A stretch of DNA of 64,000 nt, from positions 1-64,000 of the forward strand of contig CALJNE010000018.1 in the NCBI GenBank assembly GCA_937982115.1, in the 5' to 3' direction. Source of the stretch: an uncultured Bacteroidales bacterium (GTDB lineage: Bacteria > Bacteroidota > Bacteroidia > Bacteroidales > ML635J-15). The translations under genes and the position numbers were made by a program. The notes beneath the pieces were generated by a model. It made no database searches, had not been told where the DNA came from, and saw only the letters and a program-made list of their open reading frames with translations. Shown piece after piece: positions 44,540 through 53,474 of this stretch; positions within the stretch are counted from its first letter, which is position 1; the number at the start of each line of letters is the position of its first letter.

Positions 44540-46624
44540 CTAGAAATCTCTTGAATCAGAATCTTTAATAATAGCACCTCCCTGTTTTATTTGCTTTTGT
44601 TGCTTTTCTTCTTCAGCCTTCTTTTCTTCAGGAGTTATTCCATAATCTGTTGATAAAACACTGAATTCAGTTCTTCTGTTAAGCTGATGAGCTATTTCGA
44701 TTTTTGAATTATCTTTTAATTTAACTATAAAATCTTCTGTAAGAACATCACCCTCTTTTAAGAAAGAAAATTCTTTGGCTATTTCTTTTGTAACAACCCT
44801 TGGCATGCTTTCACCGAAACCTTTTGCTACAAGACGATCAGGCTTAATACCTTTTGAGATAAGATAATCAACACAAGATTGAGCTCTTGCTTGAGAAAGC
44901 TTCATATTATAATCATCATTACCTCTAAAATCGGTATGAGCTCTTAATTCAATAACCAGGTTTGGATTATCATTAAGAGTTTTTACAAGTTCGTCAAGGG
45001 CAACCATTGATTGAGGACGAAGCGTGGCTTTATCGTAGTCGTATTCAATGTTTGGTAAAACTATTATTCGAGGTATTTTTGCAAGATTAATTACAACATT
45101 GATTACTGTATCGTATTCAACATTCATGGTTGTGAAAGTTACTGAATTGGAAAAATAATCTTTATTAACTTCAGCTTTAACTTTATAATTTTGATTTGGT
45201 TCGAGTTGATATTTAAAAGTTCCTGTTTCGGAGGATTTCATTTCAGCAACAATACCGGCATCATTAAGGAGTGTAATTTTTGCATCTTTTACCATTAATA
45301 TTTTATCCATATCGGTGGTATCTCTCACCATACCGTTAAGTGTAATTACTAATGGAGGCAGCACAAAAGAATAAATATCATCCAAACCTTTTCCTCCTTT
45401 TCTATTAGAACTGAAATATCCCCTTTCTTCTTTACCTTCGAAAATAATTCCAAAATCATCGAAAGATGAATTTATGGGGAATTTCATATTTTCAATTCCG
45501 ATAATATTACCTTTTTCATCTCTGATGGTTTTATAAATATCCAAACCTCCCATGCCTTTATGTCCGTCGGATGAAAAATACAAAGTACCATCATGTCTAA
45601 CAGTTGGAAATACTTCATCGCCTGGAGTATTAACAATCGGTCCGAGATTTATCGGACGACCAAAATTAGTCGGGCTGTTATTTATTCGGTAAGCCATATA
45701 CAAATCCATACCCCCATATCCATCAGGAGCTTCAGCTGAAAAATATAATATTTTATCGTCAGGAGACAAAGCCGGATAACCTATTTCATAATTAGCAAAA
45801 CCCTGAATAGTAATTACAGTAGGAATATCCCAGGCATTACCTTTTTTAGCTACATAGAATATTTTACAAGGTTCATCAACTGTTTTGCCGGCTTTACATC
45901 TGGTAAAATACATTTCACTTCCTTTCATTGAAACTACGCAAGCACCTTCATCCTCTTCACTATTAATTTCACCCACCAAAGGAATTGGTTCACTCCATGC
46001 TCCTTTTCTATCTTGTGATATTTCAAAAATGTCAGTAAATTTTTGTCCTGTTTTGTAATTATTTCTTGAACCTTTAGTTCCCTCTCTTGAAGAAGTAAAA
46101 TAAATAACTCTAAAATCTTTTGTTGCCCAGGCAGGTGAAAAATCAAGATTTGCAGTATTAAAACGAGCAACGTTATTGACCTTGTATCGTGTTGGACGAT
46201 TTATCCACTGCGGAACAATTTTACAGGATTCTAAACCGCTTGTGGCTCTATGGTCATTGGGGGATATTTGCAAATATTGTTTATAAACTTCAATTGCATC
46301 TTCGTATTTGCCATTCATTCTAAGTGCATCAGCGTAAAACAACAATACATCAGGTTTAATAACTCCTTTAACATAATTCTTCACGGCTGCACCAAAATAC
46401 ATTTCAGCTTTATCAGAATCGCCCAGCATCTTGTAGCAGTAACCCAATTTGTAATTTACCTGAGCTCTTTCTTCTTGAGTTTTAAGTGTTCCTAAAGCTT
46501 TTTCGTAAAAATCCTTTGCCAGATCAAATTGATAAGTGTTAAAGTACTCATCACCTTTTGATACCTGAGCCTCAAGCTTGTAAATAAAGGCTGCCAAAAA
46601 CAGGAAAAGAATAAGTTTTTTCAT
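44540..46624 (-). CDS. OmpA-family protein with TPR and PD40 propeller, PorE-like
   Basis: 694 residues. Order: signal peptide; TPR region (about 22-140, DEYFNTYQFDLAKDFYEKAL); WD40/PD40-type propeller (about 150-430, VIYFTSSREG, MYFTRCKAG, LYFSSDGHKGMGGLDIY, GYFSSNRKGGKGLDDIY); carboxypeptidase-regulatory-like domain (about 435-525); C-terminal OmpA peptidoglycan-binding domain (YDYDKATLRPQSMVALDEL...LRAHTDFRGNDDYNMKLSQARA). This is the architecture of the T9SS component PorE, which anchors the system to peptidoglycan; paralogues with other jobs exist. The upstream neighbour at 46663 is a paralogue without the OmpA part. Confidence 0.85.
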   Translation of the reverse strand: MKKLILFLFLAAFIYKLEAQVSKGDEYFNTYQFDLAKDFYEKALGTLKTQEERAQVNYKLGYCYKMLGDSDKAEMYFGAAVKNYVKGVIKPDVLLFYADALRMNGKYEDAIEVYKQYLQISPNDHRATSGLESCKIVPQWINRPTRYKVNNVARFNTANLDFSPAWATKDFRVIYFTSSREGTKGSRNNYKTGQKFTDIFEISQDRKGAWSEPIPLVGEINSEEDEGACVVSMKGSEMYFTRCKAGKTVDEPCKIFYVAKKGNAWDIPTVITIQGFANYEIGYPALSPDDKILYFSAEAPDGYGGMDLYMAYRINNSPTNFGRPINLGPIVNTPGDEVFPTVRHDGTLYFSSDGHKGMGGLDIYKTIRDEKGNIIGIENMKFPINSSFDDFGIIFEGKEERGYFSSNRKGGKGLDDIYSFVLPPLVITLNGMVRDTTDMDKILMVKDAKITLLNDAGIVAEMKSSETGTFKYQLEPNQNYKVKAEVNKDYFSNSVTFTTMNVEYDTVINVVINLAKIPRIIVLPNIEYDYDKATLRPQSMVALDELVKTLNDNPNLVIELRAHTDFRGNDDYNMKLSQARAQSCVDYLISKGIKPDRLVAKGFGESMPRVVTKEIAKEFSFLKEGDVLTEDFIVKLKDNSKIEIAHQLNRRTEFSVLSTDYGITPEEKKAEEEKQQKQIKQGGAIIKDSDSRDF

Positions 46625-46648
46625 AATTAGTTGTTTTTAAAACTTTGC

Positions 46649-46656
46649 CAAATATA
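46649..46656 (-). promoter_or_regulatory. -7 promoter element of the OmpA-family gene
   Basis: TATATTTG on the minus strand, 24 bases before the ATG at 46624, in the 38-base gap after the paralogue. Confidence 0.55.
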
Positions 46657-46662
46657 GTAATT

Positions 46663-48207
46663 TTATTTTTTCATAAAAATTTCTTTTTCAATTTGTGTGC
46701 TTTCTATCATACCTTGTGTGCTCAAATTTAAAGTCTCAACACTATAATTCTCCGCTTTGAAGAAAATTATATAGGATTTTCCCGGCAAGAGAATTATTTC
46801 AAAAGAACCATCCTTTTCAGTTGACTGATAATCGAGTAACACATAATTTTCATCCATAACCTGCACATCAACATTTTCTAATTTTTCACCATTCAAGTTA
46901 TCAAATACCGTTCCCGAAAAAATTATATTTACTTCGGGCTTTAGGAAGTAGAAGATATCTGTTTTACCCATCCCCCCAATTCTTCGTGTCGAAAAATAAC
47001 CTTCTTCTTTCATCCCAATAAATACTATGCCAAAATCATCGTGAGATGAATTAATAGGATAACCCAAATTTTCCACTTTATATTTTCCATTGCCGAGATT
47101 TTTTGCAACAAAAATATCTAATCCCCCCATTCCGATATGACCATCAGAAGAAAAATAAAGGTCTCCGTTACTTCTGATGTAAGGATGAACTTCGTCGTGT
47201 TCTGTATTTATTTGAGGTCCAAGATTTTGCGGTAATCCAAAAGGAGAATTGCGTTTTGCCCGAACAACTTTATAAATATCTTTTCCGCCATAACCTCCCA
47301 ACATTGAATCTGCAACAAAGTATAATGTCAATTCATCATCGCTTATTGCCGGATGCCCAATACTTATACTATCAGGAATCCCGGGAATTTCGACTTCCTG
47401 CACATTACCCCAGTAACTTCCCATTTTGCGGGCAAAATAAATACGACAGCCTCGATCTTTATTTTTATCGTACTTGCATCTTGTAAAATATAAATTACTC
47501 GATTTACGATTTAGACATGCAGCTCCTTCTTCATCATTGGAATTTATCGGACCTGTTAAAATCTGTGGATCTGTCCATCTACCTTCTTTATCTTTTTCGG
47601 CATAAAAAATATTTGAACAAAAATCCCCTGATTCCGGACTCACAGTTACATGAGTCGGAGCGAAACGTGTAGAAGTAAAATAAACTCTTTTATTATTACG
47701 GGGCTCAAGAAAAGGACAATAGTCATGTTCAGGAGAATTTAATCTGCCTATAATTCTTATTTCATGACCGGTAGGATTTTTTAAGGCTCTAAATGTAAAA
47801 TCCAAACTGGCACGCCCTTTCCTAAAATATTTATTCTTTTCATCAACAGCTCTGTCAAATTTTTGAAAGTAAACAGACGCAGAATCATATTGCATAATCA
47901 TTTGATACGATTGTCCCAAATAATGATAAACCATCGGATCGGAGAACTTATATTCTACAGCCTTTACTAAATTTGAAACCGCATATTCAGGTAAAGATAA
48001 TTTTCTATAACTCAATCCTATTTTAAAATATGCTTCAGCAATAATATGCTTTCGTTTTGGATATTTATTAATTATCTGCTGATAAAATTCAATTGCTTTA
48101 TGATATTGCTCCCGATCAAACTCACGGTCAGCCGTTTTCAGTAATTTTTGACCGAAAACGTCTAAAAAAAAGAATACTATAAAAATAATAACAAATGAAT
48201 ATTTCAT
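46663..48207 (-). CDS. TPR-PD40 propeller protein lacking an OmpA domain
   Basis: 514 residues, colinear with the first ~530 residues of the neighbouring OmpA-family protein: signal peptide (MKYSFVIIFIVFFFLDVFGQ), TPR region (AIEFYQQIINKYPKRKH), propeller with RVYFTSTRF, LYFTRCKYD, LYFSSDGHIGMGGLDIF and GYFSTRRIGGMGKTDIF, then a carboxypeptidase-regulatory-like domain. It stops there, without the peptidoglycan-binding part. The frame is open and ends cleanly, so it is probably a real short paralogue, not a truncation. The ATG at 48207 is preferred to a TTG four codons upstream. Confidence 0.82.
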   Translation of the reverse strand: MKYSFVIIFIVFFFLDVFGQKLLKTADREFDREQYHKAIEFYQQIINKYPKRKHIIAEAYFKIGLSYRKLSLPEYAVSNLVKAVEYKFSDPMVYHYLGQSYQMIMQYDSASVYFQKFDRAVDEKNKYFRKGRASLDFTFRALKNPTGHEIRIIGRLNSPEHDYCPFLEPRNNKRVYFTSTRFAPTHVTVSPESGDFCSNIFYAEKDKEGRWTDPQILTGPINSNDEEGAACLNRKSSNLYFTRCKYDKNKDRGCRIYFARKMGSYWGNVQEVEIPGIPDSISIGHPAISDDELTLYFVADSMLGGYGGKDIYKVVRAKRNSPFGLPQNLGPQINTEHDEVHPYIRSNGDLYFSSDGHIGMGGLDIFVAKNLGNGKYKVENLGYPINSSHDDFGIVFIGMKEEGYFSTRRIGGMGKTDIFYFLKPEVNIIFSGTVFDNLNGEKLENVDVQVMDENYVLLDYQSTEKDGSFEIILLPGKSYIIFFKAENYSVETLNLSTQGMIESTQIEKEIFMKK

Positions 48208-48334
48208 TAATCTATTCAAATTTTACCGTAAAAAAAAACATTTTTCAAGAATTATGCAAATAAATAAAATGAGTAATACTTGTACTTCTGTGTTAATTCA
48301 TTAACTTCTAATGCTTAATAAATACTTAAAATAA

Positions 48335-48367
48335 TAAAAAAGCCTTCAAGAAAACTTCCTGAAGGCT
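48335..48367 (-). terminator. Terminator of the ECF sigma gene
   Basis: Hairpin AGCCTTCA/TGAAGGCT (48341-48367, 11-base loop) followed on the minus strand by a six-T run. Confidence 0.8.
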
Positions 48368-48387
48368 CAAATAGAAATATTTTTAAT

Positions 48388-48888
48388 TTATCTGAAGTCG
48401 CTTAAGCTTTCCATCAACATTCTTCTGGCAAAGAATATACGAGATTTTACAGTACCAATCGGCAAGTCCATTTCTTCGGCAATCTCTTTGTACTTATAAC
48501 CATCAATAAACATCTGAAACGGAATTCTGTATTCATCTTCCAGCTCCGATATAGCAAATTTTATATCTTTTGTATTAACTTTTGAATCAGCACTTTCTTC
48601 TATCAATCCTGAGTTTTCAATTAAATAAAAATCTTCTGAAGAATCATTAACGGTATTTTTAGCAGATAATTTCGTTACTTGATTCAAAAAAGTGTTCTTT
48701 AGAATGGTGAATAACCATGCCTTAATGTTACTGTCATTTGTGTATTTATCACGATACTGAAAAGCCTTTAAGAATGTTTCCTGAACTAAATCTTTTGCTA
48801 ATTCGGGATCTCTGGTTAATCCTAATGCAAAATATTTAAGGCTTCTTTCCATGCTTACTATTCTGGTTGTAAATTCTTGTGTGCTCAT
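48388..48888 (-). CDS. ECF-type RNA polymerase sigma factor
   Basis: 166-residue sigma-70 family protein. Region 2 has ALGLTRDPELAKDLVQETFLKAF and KAWLFTILKNTFLNQ; region 4 has FQMFIDGYKYKEIAEEMDLP and IGTVKSRIFFARRML with a helix-turn-helix. No anti-sigma gene lies next to it, so control must be by another partner or by transcription. It is monocistronic with a housekeeping-type -7 box and a strong terminator. Target regulon unknown. Confidence 0.9.
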   Translation of the reverse strand: MSTQEFTTRIVSMERSLKYFALGLTRDPELAKDLVQETFLKAFQYRDKYTNDSNIKAWLFTILKNTFLNQVTKLSAKNTVNDSSEDFYLIENSGLIEESADSKVNTKDIKFAISELEDEYRIPFQMFIDGYKYKEIAEEMDLPIGTVKSRIFFARRMLMESLSDFR

Positions 48889-48913
48889 ATTTTTTCATTT
48901 TAGTATTTCATTG

Positions 48914-48921
48914 CAAATTTA
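48914..48921 (-). promoter_or_regulatory. -7 promoter element of the ECF sigma gene
   Basis: TAAATTTG on the minus strand, 25 bases before the ATG at 48888. Confidence 0.55.
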
Positions 48922-49156
48922 CTACATTATTTTTAAATATGCAAATTAATTTTTGTTTAATTTTTAATTAATTTTAGTTAAACAGAGGTTTTTCTAAATA
49001 AGGACACATCAAATTTTATGGATTTGCAACAGGTTAATAAAATTTTGAATAAATTTCAAAAAAATACATTTTATAACGTTAAATTTTCGTTTAGAAAAAT
49101 AATTACTTATTAATATTATTTTAGCAACCGGAATAACAAAAAAACTTTTATCTGTT

Positions 49157-50437
49157 ATGAAAAAAATTATTATCTGTTTTGGACTAATATTCGGAGTGAG
49201 TTTTTCAATTTATTCGCAAAAGAATTATGATGATTATTTTACTGAAAACAGTTTAAGAATAGATATTTACCATTGCGGTAACCACAACACTGAAGCTGTA
49301 TTTTTAAAAGATTTTTTTAAAGAAAAAATATGGGCAGGAACAAAAAAGAATCTCACTAATAGTTTCGATTTCGGAACATATCAAGTAAGAGTTTACGATA
49401 AAAAAACAGGAATTTTAATTTTTAACTATGGTTATTGTTCTTTATTTGGAGAATACATTCATACAGAAGAAGGACAAAATATCTCAAAATGTTTCCCTGA
49501 GACTATTATAATTCCATTTCCCAAGGATAGAGTATTGATTGAATTGCATTCAAGAAAATTTGAGGACAATAAATTCTACAAAATCTGGGAAATCGAGTTT
49601 GATCCAAATAAGGATTTAGTTAAAGAAGAAAAAGTGTTTAACTATAAAACTTTTGACATTAATATAAATGCAAATATTTCCGAAGCACTGGATATTGTTT
49701 TTATTGGAGACGGTTACACTTTTGAGGATGAAGAAAGTTTTTTGAGCGATGTTAATGCTACAGTAAAATATTTAATGGATAACGAACTATTTAAGAGTTT
49801 TACTCAAAAAATAAATATTAGAGCTGTTCTTCCTAATTCAGCAGAATCCGGAACAGATTTGCCTCATTTAAATGAATACAAAAACACTGCTCTCGGTTCT
49901 TCTTTTAACACTTTCGGAAGTGAAAGATATTTAACTTTATATGATTATCACATTTTGCGAAATTATAGCTCTGTTGTTCCATGTGATCATATTTGCGTTT
50001 TGGTAAATACAGATATTTATGGAGGAGGTGGAATTTATAATTTTTGGAATGTAACTGCAGCAAAAAATCCATACCGAAACGAAATATTCATGCACGAATT
50101 GGGGCATTCTTTAGCCGGACTCGGAGATGAGTACTACGATTCCGAAGTATCAACAGAAGATATGTATAATCTAAACACTGAACCATGGGAAGCAAATATT
50201 ACAACTTTAGTTAATTTTGACTCTAAATGGAAAAATATGATAAAAAAAGACATCCCCATCCCCACTCCAGCAGAAAAGAAATATTTTTCTGAAGTAGGAG
50301 TTTTTGAAGGTGCTGCATATAAATCAAAGGGCTTGTATCGTCCTTTTATTAATTGCAAAATGAAATCTTTAGGTGTGGAGTTTTGTCCGGTTTGTCAAAA
50401 AACTCTAAGCGATATTATAAAATATTACAGCGAATAA
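49157..50437 (+). CDS. M64 family (IgA peptidase-type) metallopeptidase
   Basis: 426-residue exported zinc peptidase. Signal peptide MKKIIICFGLIFGVSFSIYS, an N-terminal M64_N-like sandwich (about 22-165), then the catalytic domain with DIVFIGDGYTFEDEESF, the zinc motif HELGH at residues 313-317 followed by GLGDEYYD (third ligand), and the C-terminal CKMKSLGVEFCPVC segment. Unlike many Bacteroidota M64 proteins, no T9SS sorting domain is present, so it is probably periplasmic or released by another route. No clear TAnnTTTG box was seen in the 268 bases upstream. Confidence 0.9.
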   Translation: MKKIIICFGLIFGVSFSIYSQKNYDDYFTENSLRIDIYHCGNHNTEAVFLKDFFKEKIWAGTKKNLTNSFDFGTYQVRVYDKKTGILIFNYGYCSLFGEYIHTEEGQNISKCFPETIIIPFPKDRVLIELHSRKFEDNKFYKIWEIEFDPNKDLVKEEKVFNYKTFDININANISEALDIVFIGDGYTFEDEESFLSDVNATVKYLMDNELFKSFTQKINIRAVLPNSAESGTDLPHLNEYKNTALGSSFNTFGSERYLTLYDYHILRNYSSVVPCDHICVLVNTDIYGGGGIYNFWNVTAAKNPYRNEIFMHELGHSLAGLGDEYYDSEVSTEDMYNLNTEPWEANITTLVNFDSKWKNMIKKDIPIPTPAEKKYFSEVGVFEGAAYKSKGLYRPFINCKMKSLGVEFCPVCQKTLSDIIKYYSE

Positions 50438-50438
50438 A

Positions 50439-50446
50439 TATATTTG
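50439..50446 (+). promoter_or_regulatory. -7 promoter element of the DUF4831 gene
   Basis: TATATTTG, 24 bases before the ATG at 50471, immediately after the M64 stop codon. It overlaps the longer TTG start at 50444. Confidence 0.55.
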
Positions 50447-50470
50447 CAAAAACTTAAAAATGATCGAAAT

Positions 50471-51646
50471 ATGAGAAAAACTATTTATATTTTTATAATT
50501 ACCTTAATAAGTTCAATTTCTTTTGGTCAGATAAGCTCATTTAAAATAAACGACCCAAACAAAACAATCAAAGATAATGTATTGGTATATTATCTTCCAA
50601 AAGTTGGTTTTGATGTTATTATTACAGTTGAAACAGAATATTTTATTCCCGGTCCATTTGCTCGTTTTGCAGAAAAATACCTTTCGATACGAAATGTTAA
50701 TACAGAAGCAAGAACTTCATCGGAGATAACGGCTGTAGAAGTTTCACTCATTTATCAGGCCGACCAATCAGCCTGCTTTGGAATTATTCCCGGGAAAAAT
50801 AAAATAAATCTGGTTTTCAGCAATAACGGAGTCATTAAATCAATAAATACTTGCAGTAAAGCAAAAGATTTTGATTTTAACAATAACTTCACAATAACAC
50901 CAAATTATGTTAATCCGTTCAATCCATATACAAATCTTAGCGTAAATCGAAACTTTACTGATATTACAGACACTACATATCAAGTTATACAAGTGGATTC
51001 AGTATTCCAGAAAATTCCCGTTTTCAACAAAAGAATTACGAGTAAAAGTCTGGAGCAAAAGGCTGAAGAAGCTGCCAATTTTATACTGCTTATTAGAAAT
51101 CGAAAATTTAACCAAATAAGCGGATTTTTTGAAATTGAAGCCCCATCTGTTGATCTTCCATTTATGGTTTCCCAAATGGAAAAACTCGAAAAAGAGTTTC
51201 TTGAACTTTTTATAGGAAAAACCACAAAAGTTGAAAACAAATTCAGAATATTTTACAACACCACAACAAACGGACCATTGGAAAGAAAAATTTTATTTTA
51301 TTTATCAAACGAATTCGGAATCCAGAACAACACAGATGCCGATTATGCTGCTCAACCGGTAGAATTAGTTTTAGTATCTGACCAAACTCAAAAAAATCTT
51401 GCGGAGTTTTACGACAGGCAAACTGAATTGAAACAAAAGACTAAAAAATTCGGTTTATTTTACCGCATTCCTTCAACAGCAATATTAAAAGTAGTCTGTG
51501 CCGATCACACATATTATGAAACTAAGGTTATGGTTCCACAATTCGGTTATATTAATTTTTTACCTGCAAAACTGATGAAAAATAAAAACCTAAAAATTGA
51601 ATTCGATGAACAAACTGGTTCTATTATTTCAATAAAAAATGAATGA
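50471..51646 (+). CDS. DUF4831 family exported protein
   Basis: 391 residues with signal peptide MRKTIYIFIITLISSISFGQ. The family motif is clear: NVLVYYLPKVGFDVIITVE followed by PGPFARFAEKYLSIRNV near residue 60, and a C-terminal domain ending FYRIPSTAILKVV...VPQFGYINFLPAKL. Function unknown. Its last codons overlap the start of the Omp85-type gene in ATGA, implying coupled translation and a likely functional link with that outer-membrane protein. Confidence 0.8.
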   Translation: MRKTIYIFIITLISSISFGQISSFKINDPNKTIKDNVLVYYLPKVGFDVIITVETEYFIPGPFARFAEKYLSIRNVNTEARTSSEITAVEVSLIYQADQSACFGIIPGKNKINLVFSNNGVIKSINTCSKAKDFDFNNNFTITPNYVNPFNPYTNLSVNRNFTDITDTTYQVIQVDSVFQKIPVFNKRITSKSLEQKAEEAANFILLIRNRKFNQISGFFEIEAPSVDLPFMVSQMEKLEKEFLELFIGKTTKVENKFRIFYNTTTNGPLERKILFYLSNEFGIQNNTDADYAAQPVELVLVSDQTQKNLAEFYDRQTELKQKTKKFGLFYRIPSTAILKVVCADHTYYETKVMVPQFGYINFLPAKLMKNKNLKIEFDEQTGSIISIKNE

Positions 51647-53322
51647 ACGTTTCAATAAATAACTTTTTCACCCTAAAAAAAATACTGTTAATTTGCCTAA
51701 CATTAATAGGTTCAAAAATTGTTGCACAAAAACAAGTTTACATCTACATTAACTCAGGAAAAGAAACGACACTTTTTAAAGAGCAGTATTTCAGTGATTC
51801 ATTATCAGCTATAAAATTTTTACAAAATATTCAAAACAAAGATTTCAAAAGCGGATATGCACTTGCCGGCTTCGACAGTATTATTCACAAAAATGACAAA
51901 ATATTTGCATATTATGATAAAGGACTTCAATTTAACATCGGACAATTTTCAATTCAAGCTGAAGATAATATTAAAATTAAAAGTCCAAAACCAGATAAAT
52001 TAGTTAACGACAAAGTATATTCATTTCTAAATTCATATCTGGACTATTACACAAACAACGGTTTCCCTTTTGCTAAAATTCAAATTACAGATTTTATCAT
52101 TAACAATAATTTCATTGATATTTCTGTAAAAATTGATAAAGGGAACTTGTATGTTTTTGACAGTCTTGAAATCAAAGGTAATGCAAAAATAACAGAGCAT
52201 TATATCAGGAAAACTACGGGATTAAAACCAAAAGAAAAGTTTTCAAATCACAAACTTCAAAAATTTGAAAAAGAGTTAAATTCAATTATTTTCATAGAGC
52301 AAGACAGACCTATGCAACTGGCTTTTAGCGACAGTACATTGGACATACTCTTATATTTGAAAAAAAGAAACTATTCATCCTTTAACGGATTTATCGGTTT
52401 TATTCCCAACAAAAACAACACAGGGAAATTGGCAATAACAGGAGATATTAACCTAATTCTTGTCAATAGTTTTGGCTTAGGCGACTTTTTTGGTGTAAAG
52501 TGGCAGAAATATGAAAATTTAAGTCAAATTTTACAACTCAACGGTTCAATTCCATTTATGTTGAAAACAGATTTTGGCCCGGGCATTTCATTAAATATTG
52601 AAAAACGAGATACCAGTTATATAACAACCGATTTTACAGCAAAAATAATTTATGGCAGCAATATTGGGAACGGGATGGATTTTTTGATTCAAAGCATACG
52701 TTCTCGAATTCTTGGAGCAGAAAACTTAACGACTAACTTAAAAAATTTTAATCTAAACTTATACGGGATAAACTACCGCTATAGTAAAACCGACATTTTC
52801 CGAATACCTCAAAAAGGTCATTTAATAAACATCTCCACTCTTGCGGGACAAAAAACCTACACAGCCAAAACAGAAAAAAGTTTATTCTCAAGGGCCGATA
52901 TTGACATATCTTTCTATATCCCAATTTATAGATTTATAAATTTAAAGTTACGCAATAAAACCACTATAATTTATTCAAATACATTAAGAAATAATGAACT
53001 TGATTTTATTGGAGGATTGAACTCAATCAGAGGCTTTAACGACAGAAGCATTCCGGCAGCACAATATTCATTTATAAATGCCGAGCTTAGATATTTATTT
53101 GATAACAGCTCAGCCCTATTCATTTTTACTGATTATGGGATTGCACAAAAAAGATTTACAATCGAAAATTCCACTAATTATCTATTTGGAGCAGGAATAG
53201 GCATCGAATTGCAAACAAATGCCGGATTATTTTCAATAGTTTTTGCCAATGGCACGCAGAATAAGCAAGCCCTCAATTTCAGCAACAGTAAAATTCATTT
53301 TGGGTATAAAAGTGTTTTTTAG
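51643..53322 (+). CDS. Omp85-superfamily outer-membrane barrel with POTRA domains
   Basis: 559 residues, shorter than BamA. Signal peptide, then about two POTRA-type domains (about 90-165 and 170-235, with VFDSLEIKGNAKITEHYIRK), then a beta-barrel of about 310 residues. The conserved loop motif appears as GGLNSIRGFNDRSI (the usual [VI]RGF) and the end strand as KIHFGYKSVF. Omp85 members insert or secrete proteins; a specific client is not evident, though coupling to the DUF4831 gene and proximity to the M64 peptidase suggest a shared export task (inference). Confidence 0.82.
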   Translation: MNVSINNFFTLKKILLICLTLIGSKIVAQKQVYIYINSGKETTLFKEQYFSDSLSAIKFLQNIQNKDFKSGYALAGFDSIIHKNDKIFAYYDKGLQFNIGQFSIQAEDNIKIKSPKPDKLVNDKVYSFLNSYLDYYTNNGFPFAKIQITDFIINNNFIDISVKIDKGNLYVFDSLEIKGNAKITEHYIRKTTGLKPKEKFSNHKLQKFEKELNSIIFIEQDRPMQLAFSDSTLDILLYLKKRNYSSFNGFIGFIPNKNNTGKLAITGDINLILVNSFGLGDFFGVKWQKYENLSQILQLNGSIPFMLKTDFGPGISLNIEKRDTSYITTDFTAKIIYGSNIGNGMDFLIQSIRSRILGAENLTTNLKNFNLNLYGINYRYSKTDIFRIPQKGHLINISTLAGQKTYTAKTEKSLFSRADIDISFYIPIYRFINLKLRNKTTIIYSNTLRNNELDFIGGLNSIRGFNDRSIPAAQYSFINAELRYLFDNSSALFIFTDYGIAQKRFTIENSTNYLFGAGIGIELQTNAGLFSIVFANGTQNKQALNFSNSKIHFGYKSVF

Positions 53323-53348
53323 AAATTCCTAATAAAGAAATAAATTTT

Positions 53349-53395
53349 AGAATGAGAAAATTTTTCCACATTTTTTTGTAACACAGTAATTGAAC
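53349..53395 (+). repeat. Orphan copy of the repeat core found at 1-600
   Basis: AAAATTTTTCCACATTTTTT and TGTAACACAGTAAT at 53357-53390 match the core at 353-387; the first 25 bases are identical. It lies in the 152-base gap between the convergent Omp85-type and dapA genes, with no other gene visible. Confidence 0.65.
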
Positions 53396-53474
53396 TAAGA
53401 AAAATTTCAAATACAATTACTTCCAGATAATGAACTTAAAATAAAGTTTAAGAAAGATTAAAACTCAAACAAAA

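Noticed and set aside
46663-48207. Pseudogene (truncated OmpA-family protein)
   Set aside because: The frame is intact with a signal peptide and complete propeller and ends cleanly after a full domain, 38 bases before the next gene; no OmpA remnant follows.
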